A stretch of DNA of 64,000 bases from Streptomyces lacrimifluminis. Its GTDB lineage: Bacteria; Actinomycetota; Actinomycetes; Streptomycetales; Streptomycetaceae. This document shows positions 9,044 to 17,642 of the stretch, in pieces. The stretch's first letter is position 1; every line of letters starts with the position of its first letter. The stretch is taken from NCBI RefSeq assembly GCF_014646095.1, contig NZ_BMMU01000028.1, positions 1-64,000 of the forward strand, given 5' to 3'. A program made the position numbers and the translations under genes. The notes under the pieces were generated by a model. The model made no database searches, had not been told where the DNA came from, and saw nothing but the letters and a program-made list of their open reading frames with translations.

Positions 9044-9072
9044 ACAACGAGTGGCGCGGCACTTGGGTTACG
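9044..9072 (-). promoter_or_regulatory. Probable sigma-BldN promoter of rsbN
   Basis: On the minus strand a -35 box CGTAAC (9072-9067) and a -10 box CGTTGT (9049-9044) are separated by 17 bp. The known sigma-BldN consensus is CGTAAC and CGTTGA with about this spacing. It lies about 130 bases before the rsbN start, in the 8913-9270 gap between bldN and rsbN, which holds nothing else I recognise. Confidence 0.75.
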
Positions 9073-9270
9073 GACGGCGGATGATCGGACCGCGAACTCA
9101 ACGGACTTTCACGGAAGGTGAGTTGGCGGTCGCTGAGTGTGCGGTCCCCGGGCGGGCGAAAGCGGCGCGAGTCCGCGGTGCGGTGCGAGGTGTGCCCGGT
9201 GGGTCTTCGGGCGCGGGTGCGGCACGGGAATGTGCCGGGGGCGACGGGCGCGGAGTACCTCGTAGGGTGC

Positions 9271-10041
9271 TCAGCGCGCGTCTTCCGGGAGGAGCCGGGC
9301 GAGTGTACGGACGGCGCGGTACTGGAGGGTCTTGATGGCGCCCTCGTTCTTGCCCATCACGCGCGCGGTCTCGGCGACGGACAGCCCCTGGAGGAAGCGC
9401 AGGGTCACGCACTCCTGCTGTTGGGGGTTGAGGCGCTTCACGGCGTCGAGGAGAGCGGCGTTCGAGAGGGACTCCAGGACGGAGTCCTCCGGTGAACGCT
9501 CGACCTCGTTGGCGTCCAGCATCTCGCCCGTGGTCACTTCGAGCCGGAAACGGCTGGACTTGAAGTGGTCGGCGACGAGGTTGCGGGCGATGGTGACCAG
9601 CCAGGCGCCGAAGTCGCGGCCCTGCCAGGTGAAGGTTCCGATGCGGCGCAGGGCGCGCAGGAACGTCTCGCTCGTCAGGTCCTCGGCGGTGGCCTTTCCG
9701 CCCACCCGGTAGTAGATGTACCGGTACACAGTGTCGCTGTACTGGTCGTAAAGGCGGCCGAAGGCGTCGGCCTCACCGGCCTGGGCACGCTCGACAAGGT
9801 CCATCATGCGGGCGCTGTCACTGTCCGCGGCGGGGCGGCGAGGGGTGGCGGCGCCGGCCGCACGCCCTCGTCTGCCGACCGCGGCGGTGCCGTCGGCCAG
9901 CGCGTAGCACGGGCCGAGTGGTGCGGCGGTGGCGAATGCGGGGACGGCGTACGCGGTGGGGACGAAGCCGCGCAACAGGTCCAGGACCGTTGCGCGCAGC
10001 GTAGCCAGGCCCGAGGCGTCAACCCCGACGTGTGGGTACAC
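9271..10041 (-). CDS. bldN: BldN, ECF sigma factor for aerial development
   Basis: A 256-residue ECF sigma factor. Residues 1 to about 86 form the unusual N-terminal extension of sigma-BldN that is removed by proteolysis in S. coelicolor. Region 2 follows (DLVERAQAGEADAFGRLYDQ, then YRYIYYRVGGKATAEDLTSE), and region 4 is at the C-terminus (QQECVTLRFLQGLSVAETA, then GKNEGAIKTL). It directs transcription of chaplin, rodlin and bldM genes needed for aerial hyphae. The start is GTG at 10041, giving VYPHVGVDAS. It is followed by rsbN, which encodes its inhibitor. Confidence 0.97.
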   Translation of the reverse strand: MYPHVGVDASGLATLRATVLDLLRGFVPTAYAVPAFATAAPLGPCYALADGTAAVGRRGRAAGAATPRRPAADSDSARMMDLVERAQAGEADAFGRLYDQYSDTVYRYIYYRVGGKATAEDLTSETFLRALRRIGTFTWQGRDFGAWLVTIARNLVADHFKSSRFRLEVTTGEMLDANEVERSPEDSVLESLSNAALLDAVKRLNPQQQECVTLRFLQGLSVAETARVMGKNEGAIKTLQYRAVRTLARLLPEDAR

Positions 10042-10361
10042 GGGACTCCCAGAGGCAGAGCTTCCATCACGTGCAGTGCGGGACCGTTCACCCGTCGTGG
10101 CGACGGAGGGGTACCGGTTTGCGTCTGAGGAGAATAACGCTTCGTGCAGGCCCTGCTACACCCGGTTGCTCAAATCATCGATTACGTCGCTTCTGTTACC
10201 TATTGGCGCCCGTTCAAGCGCCGCAGTGTGACAGATTGTTGATCGATTAAGGCCGAGTTGAGCACCGCTCAGGGCGTGTTGTGGCTGTGTACCGCCAACG
10301 GGACTGATGGAGGGGTTACGGGGGTATTGCGGGGCGAATGGTTGTTTCGTCGCCGGGCGGG
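10042..10361. other. bldN upstream region
   Basis: A 320-bp non-coding stretch upstream of bldN. It is more AT-rich than its surroundings at about 10130-10260. In other Streptomyces the bldN promoter is bound by BldD. I looked for a BldD-type palindrome and saw only a poor candidate around 10157-10170 (CTACACCCGGTTGC), so no site is called. Confidence 0.4.
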
Positions 10362-11306
10362 TCAGCGGCGGCGGCGATGGAGGGCGATGGCTGCCGCTGT
10401 GCCGCCGGCCACCGCTCCCACGCCGGCTGCCGCCGGGATACCGACCTTCGCCGCCTTGCGGCCCGTGCGGTAGTCCCGTAGACGCCAGTCCAGTCGGCGG
10501 GCGTGCTTGCGGAGCTTGGTGTCCGGGTTGATCGCGTAGGGGTGGCCCACCAGGGAGAGCATGGGGATGTCGTTGTGCGAGTCGCTGTACGCCGCGCAAC
10601 GTGTCAGGTCCAGGTCCTCCGCCGTCGCCAGGGCGCGTACCGCCTCCGCCTTGGCCGGGCCGTGCAGGGGTTCGCCCACCAGCTTGCCCGTGTATACGCC
10701 GTCCACCGACTCCGCGACCGTGCCCAGGGCGCCCGTCAGGCCGAGGCGGCGGGCGATGACCGTGGCGATCTCCACCGGGGCCGCCGTCACCAGCCACACC
10801 TTCTGGCCCGCGTCCAGGTGCGCCTGGGCCAGTGCGCGGGTGCCCGGCCAGATGCGTTCGGCCATGTACTCGTCGTAGATCTCCTCGCCGATCGACATCA
10901 GTTCGGCGACGCGGTGGCCCTTGACGATGGAGAGGGCGGAGTCCCGGGCGTCCTGCATGTGCTCGGGGTCCTCGATACCGGCCAGCCTGAACCACGCCTG
11001 CTGCCAGGCGAACCGGTAGAGATCGCGGGACTCGAAGAACTTCCGTTTGTACAGGCCCCGGCCGAAGTGGAAGATGGCGGCGCCCTGCATGACGGTGTTG
11101 TCGAGGTCGAAGAAGGCGGCGGCCCTGACATCACCGAGGACGGGAAACGCGGATTCCTCCACGGCGCCCGACAGATCCGGTGCGTGCGCCAGCTCCTCCA
11201 GCTCCTGGGAGGATTTGCGCGCTGCCTCCGCCGAGGCCTCGCCTGCCAACACGCTCCGCGCCGTGGCGGAGCGCCTACGGGGGGTGAGCCATCCGAGAGC
11301 GGCCAT
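10362..11306 (-). CDS. HAD-IB family hydrolase (SerB/CicA-like phosphatase)
   Basis: A 314-residue protein. HAD motif I is AAFFDLDNTVMQG near residue 62, motif II is WLVTAAPVEIATVIA near residue 170, and the aspartate pair is in CAAYSDSHNDIPML near residue 245. After the HAD domain come a basic stretch (KLRKHARRLDWRLRDYRTGRK) and a Gly/Ala-rich C-terminal hydrophobic segment (about 285-307) ending in RRRR, which could anchor it to the membrane. Relatives act on phosphoserine or lysophospholipids; the substrate is unknown. It precedes bldN in the same direction, a linkage kept in Streptomyces. Confidence 0.88.
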   Translation of the reverse strand: MAALGWLTPRRRSATARSVLAGEASAEAARKSSQELEELAHAPDLSGAVEESAFPVLGDVRAAAFFDLDNTVMQGAAIFHFGRGLYKRKFFESRDLYRFAWQQAWFRLAGIEDPEHMQDARDSALSIVKGHRVAELMSIGEEIYDEYMAERIWPGTRALAQAHLDAGQKVWLVTAAPVEIATVIARRLGLTGALGTVAESVDGVYTGKLVGEPLHGPAKAEAVRALATAEDLDLTRCAAYSDSHNDIPMLSLVGHPYAINPDTKLRKHARRLDWRLRDYRTGRKAAKVGIPAAAGVGAVAGGTAAAIALHRRRR

Positions 11307-11454
11307 GGCGTGAGCATAGCCAGTTTGTTCGGTGCTTCCGGAGTCGAGAGGTTTGGAGGTTGTGAACTCTCCGCGACCGCGCAGTTAAAGAACCGGTCCA
11401 ACTGCCGTGCAGGGACGTCGAGTGCCTCCCCGGCCGGCGCGGGACAATGGACGT

Positions 11455-11730
11455 ATGAGTCCCCTCTTTCGGCGCGGCGACCGTCGAACGCCACAGTCCC
11501 GGCTGGTCACTCTGATCCGGAAGCCCGGTTGTCATTTGTGTGATGACGCACAGGGGGTTGTCGAGAAGGTGTGTGCCGATCTTGGGGTGCCATGGGAACA
11601 GAAGGACATCACTCAGGACGAAGAACTCCACCGTGAGTACTGGGAACAGATCCCCGTCGTGCTCATCGACGGCGCCCAGCACACGTTCTGGCGCGTCAGC
11701 GAAGAACGTCTTCGCAAAGCCCTCACATAG
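11455..11730 (+). CDS. Glutaredoxin-like (DUF836) thiol-redox protein
   Basis: A 91-residue small protein with a thioredoxin fold. LVTLIRKPGCHLCDDAQ at about residues 14-30 holds a CxxC active site (Cys-His-Leu-Cys), and EQIPVVLIDG near residue 62 carries the cis-proline. The ATG at 11455 was chosen because it begins just before the fold; in-frame sequence extends upstream without a coding look. Lying next to rex and the haem genes, it may help redox control, but this is inference. Confidence 0.88.
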   Translation: MSPLFRRGDRRTPQSRLVTLIRKPGCHLCDDAQGVVEKVCADLGVPWEQKDITQDEELHREYWEQIPVVLIDGAQHTFWRVSEERLRKALT

Positions 11731-11982
11731 ATTCCCGACGGATTACCGAGCGGTCGCGTTCTGACCAAGTGCTGACCGAGCAGTCCAAGTGGTCCGGAAA
11801 GTCGCTTAGGATCGAGAGCGGTTCAGATCTCGGGGGCGGGATTCATGAGGAGTGTGTGAGGTTTTGCCCCCGAACGGTGCCTGTGACGGCGAGGGACAAC
11901 GGTGCTTGTGCGCCGGTTCCCTGCGCATGCGACGGGGGTGCGTGACCCCGGTCACGTTGGGTGGGCAAATCGGACACCATCT

Positions 11983-12000
11983 TTGTGCACGCGTTCACAA
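11983..12000. promoter_or_regulatory. Rex operator (ROP)
   Basis: TTGTGCACGCGTTCACAA is an 18-bp inverted repeat with one mismatched pair, close to the Rex consensus TTGTGAANNNNTTCACAA. It lies 77-94 bases before the rex start, with a -10-like TAGCCT at 12006-12011 downstream. In S. coelicolor Rex represses its own operon from such a site when the NADH/NAD+ ratio is low. The rest of the 11731-12076 gap shows no gene. Confidence 0.9.
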
Positions 12001-12076
12001 AGACATAGCCTGCATTCGACGGGGCGGTCCAGGGACGTGTGACCGCCTGCAGCCCCGCGCTACCCGCAGGAGCACC

Positions 12077-12877
12077 GTGGCAACTGGCCGAACTCACCGA
12101 ACGGCGACCCGCAGCCGAGGGATTCCCGAGGCCACCGTCGCCAGGCTTCCGCTGTACCTCCGTGCGCTGACCGGACTGTCGGAGCGCTCGGTACCCACGG
12201 TCTCCTCCGAGGAACTGGCAGCCGCCGCGGGCGTCAACTCCGCGAAGCTGCGCAAGGACTTCTCCTACCTGGGGTCCTATGGGACCCGTGGTGTGGGCTA
12301 CGACGTCGAGTATCTCGTCTATCAGATCTCGCGCGAGCTGGGGCTGACCCAGGACTGGCCGGTAGTGATCGTCGGTATCGGTAATCTCGGCGCCGCCCTC
12401 GCGAACTACGGCGGCTTCGCCTCCCGTGGATTCCGGGTGGCCGCCCTCATCGACGCCGATCCCGCGATGGCAGGAAAGCCCGTCGCCGGTATTCCGGTGC
12501 AGCACTCGGATGATCTGGAAAGGATCATCGCGGACAACGGTGTGTCCATTGGCGTTATCGCCACCCCCGCCGGTGCCGCCCAGCCCGTGTGCGATCGGCT
12601 CGTCGCCGCCGGTGTGACCTCCATTCTCAACTTCGCGCCCACCGTGCTGACCGTCCCGGACGGCGTAGACGTACGCAAGGTCGATCTCAGCATCGAGTTG
12701 CAGATCCTCGCCTTCCACGAGCAGCGCAAGGCCGGCGAGGAGGCCGACGCCGCCGCTGCCGCCGCCGAAGCCGGGGCGGGCGACACCGCTCCGGTGGTCG
12801 CGGCCAAGGTGCGGGGCGGTAGTGGTGGTCGTGGCAAAGGGCCTGACGGGGACGTTCCCGCCGTGATGCCGGCATGA
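12077..12877 (+). CDS. rex: Rex, redox-sensing transcriptional repressor
   Basis: A 266-residue repressor. An N-terminal winged helix (about 15-85: IPEATVARLPLYLRAL, then NSAKLRKDFSYLGSYGTRGVGY) binds DNA. A Rossmann domain follows with VVIVGIGNLGAALANYGGF near residue 95, which binds NAD(H). Rex represses respiratory genes until NADH rises and releases it. The last 40 residues are Ala/Gly-rich and variable. The start GTG at 12077 matches the known N-terminus (MATGRTH) and has GCAGGAG upstream. The stop overlaps the hemA start by 4 bp. Confidence 0.97.
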   Translation: MATGRTHRTATRSRGIPEATVARLPLYLRALTGLSERSVPTVSSEELAAAAGVNSAKLRKDFSYLGSYGTRGVGYDVEYLVYQISRELGLTQDWPVVIVGIGNLGAALANYGGFASRGFRVAALIDADPAMAGKPVAGIPVQHSDDLERIIADNGVSIGVIATPAGAAQPVCDRLVAAGVTSILNFAPTVLTVPDGVDVRKVDLSIELQILAFHEQRKAGEEADAAAAAAEAGAGDTAPVVAAKVRGGSGGRGKGPDGDVPAVMPA

Positions 12878-14685
12878 GTCTCCTCGTCGTCGGGCTGAGC
12901 CACCGCAGCGCTCCCGTCAGTGTTCTCGAGCGCGCCGCGCTGTCCCAGGACGCGCAGATCAAGTTGCTTCAGGACACCGTCGCCGCCGAGGCCGCGCTGC
13001 TCGCCACCTGCAACCGCATCGAGCTGTACGCGGACGTGGACAAGTTCCACGCAGGGGTCGCCGAGCTGTCCACGCTGCTCGCCCAGCACAGCGGGGTGGG
13101 GCTGGACGAACTCACCCCGTACCTGTACGTGCACTACGAGGACCGGGCCGTCCACCATCTGTTCTCCGTCGCCTGTGGGCTCGACTCCATGGTCGTCGGC
13201 GAGGGGCAGGTCCTCGGGCAGATCAAGGACTCGCTCGCCCTCGCCCAGGATCTGCACACCGCCGGCCGACTGCTGAACGACCTGTTCCAGCAGGCCCTGC
13301 GGGTCGGCAAGCGCGCCCACTCCGAGACCGGCATCGACCGGGCCGGACAGTCCCTGGTCACCTTCGGGCTCCAGCAGCTCGCCGGGGGGCGGGGGACCGG
13401 GGCTTCTGTGGAAGCCTGGGCCGCGGGAAAGAAAGCCCTGGTCATCGGTGCCGGGTCGATGTCCTCACTGGCCGCCGCCACGCTCGCGCGGCTCGGGGTC
13501 GCCGAGATCGTCGTCGCCAACCGCACGCCGGACCGCGCCGAGCGGCTCGCGCAGATCATCAACGAGAACAGCGAGAACAGCCAGTACGAGGGTTCCGGCG
13601 GCCACGAGGGTGGCGCGACGCCCGTGTCCGCCCGAGCCGTTCCGATGGAATCGGTGCCCTTCGAGCTGACACGTGCCGATATAGCCGTTTCCTGTACCGG
13701 CGCGACCGGGCTGGTCCTCACCGCCGAGATCATCGCGGCGGCCGTCGAGGGCCGGGTACCGGCGGACGAGGCCGGGCTCGCCCCTCGTCCGACCGCGACG
13801 GGTGACGTACGAGACGTACGCGGGGTTCTGCCGCCCACCAGCATCGGCACCGACGACGGTTGTCCGCTGGACCTGTCCGCCGCACAGACCAGCCAGACCA
13901 GCCAGGCCGGGCAGGCCGTGCAGGAGTCGGCCGGGTTCTCGGTGATGGGCGAGGCCGCCGTCGCCGGGATGGACGCGGCGACGCTGGAGCAGCACGCGGC
14001 CTGGGTGGACAACGGGACTGTCGACCGGCGGGACGCCGCCCGCCGTACGCCCGACGACGACCGTGAACTGATCGCCGCGCTCGCCCTGACCGCGACCGCC
14101 CTCGGGCGCATCCCCGAGCGGCGGCGCCCCGCGGCGCCGGCCGGGGTGACGCGGCCCCCGGCCGTGCTCTCGCTGCTCGACCTCGCCATGCCCCGGGACG
14201 TCGACGCCGCCGCGCACCGGCTGGCCGGGGTGCGGCTGGTGGACATCGAGTCGCTGGCCGAGGCCTCGGCGGACGTTCCGATGGCCGCCGACGTGGACCA
14301 GGTCCGGCGGATCGTCGCCGACGAGGTCGCGGCCTTCGGGGCCGCCCTGCGCGCGGCGCACATCACCCCCACCGTCGTCGCGCTGCGCGCCATGGCCGCC
14401 GATGTCGTCGCCGGTGAGATCGCCCGGCTCGACGGACGCCTGCCCGGGCTAGACGAGAAGCACCGGGCCGAGATCACGCAGACCGTGCGGCGCGTGGTCG
14501 ACAAACTGCTGCACGCGCCGACCGTACGGGTCAAGCAGCTCGCGGCCGAACCCGGCGGCGCCGGGTACGCGGACGCGTTGCGCACCCTGTTCGACCTCGA
14601 CCAGGAGACGGTCGACGGCGTGTCCCGGGCGGACCAGGACGACGACCATTCTGAGCAGAACGCCGAGAACCGAGGGCGAGCATGA
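12874..14685 (+). CDS. hemA: Glutamyl-tRNA reductase
   Basis: A 603-residue enzyme that reduces glutamyl-tRNA to glutamate-1-semialdehyde with NADPH, the first committed step of haem and corrin synthesis. The catalytic cysteine is in LLATCNRIELYADV near residue 50, SMVVGEGQVLGQIKDS is near residue 105, and the NADPH-binding GAGSMSSLAA is near residue 193. The C-terminal dimerisation helix is present. Residues about 280-400 are an unusually long low-complexity insert rich in Ala, Gly, Gln, Thr and Arg, which makes it longer than the usual ~430 residues. It is translationally coupled to rex and hemC. Confidence 0.97.
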   Translation: MSLLVVGLSHRSAPVSVLERAALSQDAQIKLLQDTVAAEAALLATCNRIELYADVDKFHAGVAELSTLLAQHSGVGLDELTPYLYVHYEDRAVHHLFSVACGLDSMVVGEGQVLGQIKDSLALAQDLHTAGRLLNDLFQQALRVGKRAHSETGIDRAGQSLVTFGLQQLAGGRGTGASVEAWAAGKKALVIGAGSMSSLAAATLARLGVAEIVVANRTPDRAERLAQIINENSENSQYEGSGGHEGGATPVSARAVPMESVPFELTRADIAVSCTGATGLVLTAEIIAAAVEGRVPADEAGLAPRPTATGDVRDVRGVLPPTSIGTDDGCPLDLSAAQTSQTSQAGQAVQESAGFSVMGEAAVAGMDAATLEQHAAWVDNGTVDRRDAARRTPDDDRELIAALALTATALGRIPERRRPAAPAGVTRPPAVLSLLDLAMPRDVDAAAHRLAGVRLVDIESLAEASADVPMAADVDQVRRIVADEVAAFGAALRAAHITPTVVALRAMAADVVAGEIARLDGRLPGLDEKHRAEITQTVRRVVDKLLHAPTVRVKQLAAEPGGAGYADALRTLFDLDQETVDGVSRADQDDDHSEQNAENRGRA

Positions 14686-15668
14686 GTGAGCCAGAGCCAG
14701 TACAAGGGGCGCTGAGGCTTGGGACCAGGCGAAGTCAACTCGCCCTGGCCCAGTCCGGACAGGTCGCCGACGCCGTGCACCGGCTGACCGGGCGGCCCGT
14801 GGAGCTCGTCGAGATCACGACGTACGGCGACGTGTCCCGCGAGGACCTCGCCCAGATCGGCGGCACGGGGGTCTTCGTGACCGCCCTGCGGGAGGCGTTG
14901 CTGCGTGGGGAGGTCGACTTCGCGGTGCACTCGCTGAAGGACCTGCCGACCGCGCAGCCCGACGACCTGGTGCTGGCCGCCGTACCCGGGCGCGAGGATC
15001 CGCGTGACGTGCTGGTGGCGCGCGACGACCTCAAGTTCACCGACCTGCCGCGCGGCGCGCGGGTCGGGACGGGTTCGACGCGGCGCACGGCCCAGCTGAA
15101 CGCGTACGCGCGCGCCCATGACCTGGACATCGAGGTCGTGCCGGTCCGGGGGAACGTCGACACCCGGATCGGGTTCGTGCGCAGTGGTGAGCTGGATGCG
15201 GTGGTGCTGGCCGCGGCCGGCCTCAACCGGATCGGGCGCGCCGGCGAAGTGACCGACTTCCTGTCGGTCGACATGGTTCTGCCTGCCCCTGGCCAAGGGG
15301 CCCTGGCGATCGAGTGCAGAGCGGGGAACACCTTCCACGACTCTGACCTGATCGCGGCACTCGGCGAGCTCGACGACCCGGACACCCGGGCCGCCGTGAC
15401 CGCCGAACGGTCACTGCTCGCCGCCCTGGAGGCCGGTTGCAGCGCCCCTGTGGGCGCGCTGGCCGACCTGCTGGCCGACGGGCAGATTGTCAAGGAGATG
15501 CGCCTGCGCGGCGTCGTCGGCACGACCGACGGCTCGACGCTGGTGCAGCTGTCCACCACCGGTCCCGTGCCCGAGACGTACGACCAAGCAATGGCGCTCG
15601 GCCGTGAACTCGCAGCCGAGATGCTTGCCAAGGGCGCGGCCGGTCTGATGGGGGAGCGAGCACAGTGA
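14682..15668 (+). CDS. hemC: Hydroxymethylbilane synthase (porphobilinogen deaminase)
   Basis: A 328-residue enzyme that joins four porphobilinogens into hydroxymethylbilane. The N-terminus has LRLGTRRSQLALAQSGQVAD, the middle has VHSLKDLPT near residue 90, and the dipyrromethane cofactor is carried by the cysteine of LEAGCSAPVGAL near residue 254. Length is normal for the family. It overlaps hemA and hemD by 4 bp on each side. Confidence 0.97.
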   Translation: MSEPEPVQGALRLGTRRSQLALAQSGQVADAVHRLTGRPVELVEITTYGDVSREDLAQIGGTGVFVTALREALLRGEVDFAVHSLKDLPTAQPDDLVLAAVPGREDPRDVLVARDDLKFTDLPRGARVGTGSTRRTAQLNAYARAHDLDIEVVPVRGNVDTRIGFVRSGELDAVVLAAAGLNRIGRAGEVTDFLSVDMVLPAPGQGALAIECRAGNTFHDSDLIAALGELDDPDTRAAVTAERSLLAALEAGCSAPVGALADLLADGQIVKEMRLRGVVGTTDGSTLVQLSTTGPVPETYDQAMALGRELAAEMLAKGAAGLMGERAQ

Positions 15669-17371
15669 GCCCCACCACCCTTCCCGCCGGTCCGGACCAT
15701 GGGCACGTCACCTTTCTCGGTGCCGGACCCGGGGATCCGGGACTACTGACTCTGCGCGCCGTCGAGGCGCTGGCGAACGCGGACGTACTGGTCGCCGAGC
15801 ACGAGGTGCTCGACGTCGTACGCGCACACGCCAGACAAGGCGTTGCCGAGCTCAACACCGAATTGGACACGCCTATTGGCAGCACGTATCCAGGCACAGG
15901 CACGCCTCAACTAACGGTTGTTGACGGCGCGTCAACGACCGCTGGTGCACCCGCTGTGCGGGATGCCGCACATCTTGTCATGGAGGCCGCACGGGGCGGC
16001 AGGCGGGTCGTGCGTGCGGTGTCCGGGGATCCCGGGCTCGACGCGTACGCCGCCGAGGAGATGCTGGCGTGCGCGCGCGCCGGTGTCCCGTTCGAGGTGG
16101 TCCCGGGTGTCGCCGCCGCCGTGGGCGTGCCCGCGTACGCGGGTGTGCCGCTGCGGGACGCACAGGGCGCGGACGTCCGCTTCGTGGACGCCCGTACGGC
16201 GTCGGACCGGTGCTGGACCGAGGTCGGGGCTTCCGACGGGACCGTCGTCGTTTCGACCACCTTGGATTCGGTGGCTGCCGCCGCGGGTGAGCTGGTCGCG
16301 GCCGGGCGTAAGCCGGACACCCCGCTGACCGTGACGATCGCCGGGACCACGACGCGTCAGCGGACCTGGTCGGCGACGCTGGGGACCATCGCCCAGACGT
16401 TCAAACAGGGCAAGGTGCTGCCGTCGCCCGACGGCGGCCGGCCCGTGATAGCCGTCGTCGGCGAGCGGTTCGCCGCCGCCCAGCGCGAGCAGCTGTCGTG
16501 GTTCGAGAACAAGCCGCTGTTCGGATGGCGGGTGCTGGTGCCGCGTACGAAGGAGCAGTCGGCGTCGCTCTCCGACCGGCTGCGGTCCTACGGGGCCGTG
16601 CCGCACGAGGTGCCGACGATCGCCGTCGAGCCGCCGCGGACCCCGCAGCAGATGGAGCGGGCGGTCAAGGGGCTGGTCACGGGCCGCTATGAGTGGATCG
16701 CTTTCACGAGCGTGAACGCGGTCAAGGCGGTTCGTGAGAAGTTCGAGGAGTACGGGCTCGATGCCCGGGCCTTCGCCGGGATCAAGGTCGCGGCGGTGGG
16801 TGAACAGACCGCCAAGGCGTTGGTCGCCTTTGGGGTGAAGCCCGATCTGGTGCCGAGTGGCGAGCAGTCCGCTGCCGGGTTGCTGGACGACTGGCCGCCT
16901 TACGACCCGGTCTTCGATCCGATCGACCGCGTTTTCCTGCCTCGGGCCGACATCGCCACGGAGACGTTGGTCGCCGGGCTGATCGAGTTGGGCTGGGAGG
17001 TCGACGACGTCACGGCCTACCGGACGGTGCGGGCCTCGCCGCCGCCGCAGGAAACGCGGGAGGCGATCAAGGGGGGTGGCTTCGACGCCGTTCTCTTTAC
17101 GTCGTCGTCCACGGTGCGGAACCTGGTGGGGATCGCGGGCAAGCCTCACAACGTGACGGTGATCGCGTGTATCGGGCCGGCCACGGCGAAGACCGCCGAG
17201 GAGCACGGTCTGCGGGTCGATGTGATGGCTCCGGAGCCGTCCGTGCTGAAGTTGGCGGAGGCGTTGGCAGACTTCGGGTTGCGGCGGAGGGCTTCCGCGG
17301 TGGAGTCGGGGGATCCCGTTACTCGGCCCAGTGAGCGGCGGCCGGGGGCTCGGCGGAGGCGGACGACGTAG
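15665..17371 (+). CDS. hemD: Fused uroporphyrinogen-III methyltransferase / uroporphyrinogen-III synthase
   Basis: A 568-residue two-domain enzyme. The N-terminal half (about 10-260) is a SUMT/CobA-type methylase with VTFLGAGPGDPGLLTLRAVE near residue 12; it makes precorrin-2, the branch to sirohaem and B12. The C-terminal half (about 275-540) is a HemD domain (GWRVLVPRTKEQ, then FTSVNAV and FTSSSTV) that cyclises hydroxymethylbilane. The fusion is normal in actinobacteria. The last 20 residues are Arg-rich. GTG start at 15665 overlaps hemC. A family-1 repeat follows the gene. Confidence 0.95.
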   Translation: MSPTTLPAGPDHGHVTFLGAGPGDPGLLTLRAVEALANADVLVAEHEVLDVVRAHARQGVAELNTELDTPIGSTYPGTGTPQLTVVDGASTTAGAPAVRDAAHLVMEAARGGRRVVRAVSGDPGLDAYAAEEMLACARAGVPFEVVPGVAAAVGVPAYAGVPLRDAQGADVRFVDARTASDRCWTEVGASDGTVVVSTTLDSVAAAAGELVAAGRKPDTPLTVTIAGTTTRQRTWSATLGTIAQTFKQGKVLPSPDGGRPVIAVVGERFAAAQREQLSWFENKPLFGWRVLVPRTKEQSASLSDRLRSYGAVPHEVPTIAVEPPRTPQQMERAVKGLVTGRYEWIAFTSVNAVKAVREKFEEYGLDARAFAGIKVAAVGEQTAKALVAFGVKPDLVPSGEQSAAGLLDDWPPYDPVFDPIDRVFLPRADIATETLVAGLIELGWEVDDVTAYRTVRASPPPQETREAIKGGGFDAVLFTSSSTVRNLVGIAGKPHNVTVIACIGPATAKTAEEHGLRVDVMAPEPSVLKLAEALADFGLRRRASAVESGDPVTRPSERRPGARRRRTT

Positions 17372-17427
17372 TTGGGGCTGGGGCTGTGGCCGTGGCTGTG
17401 GGGCGGTGGGGGTGGGCGTTGGGTTTG

Positions 17428-17568
17428 CTCGCCCCCACCGCCCTACCCGTCCCATCCTGTTCCTGGGGGCTGCGCCCCAGACCCCCCTTCGGCCCTGAAC
17501 GGGCCTCGTCCTCAACCCCCCAGCGGGGGGACCCCCAGACGGGCTGGAATGCCCGGGCCTGGGCTGAG
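17428..17568. repeat. Dispersed intergenic repeat, family 1, copy B
   Basis: Same ordered blocks as the copy near 3276, between hemD and hemB. One hairpin base pair is lost (CTGGGGGCTGCGCCCCAG), and the usual AACGCCGG block is replaced by a C-run/G-run hairpin (CCCCCCAGCGGGGGG near 17516-17530). It may stop or dampen transcription entering hemB. The remainder of the 17372-17642 gap is non-coding. Confidence 0.78.
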
Positions 17569-17642
17569 GGATGCCGCCGGTGCTGGAAACGTCCGACGGT
17601 GCGTCGGTAAAGGGGTGTGCGGGGCGGGCGTAGCGTGGGTGT

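Noticed and set aside
10130-10260. BldD box before bldN
   Set aside because: Expected from other Streptomyces, but I could not align a convincing palindrome in this stretch.
13134-15338. 734-residue minus-strand frame opposite hemA and hemC
   Set aside because: Both haem genes have catalytic motifs on the plus strand; this frame is Ser/Arg/Ala-rich with no domain.
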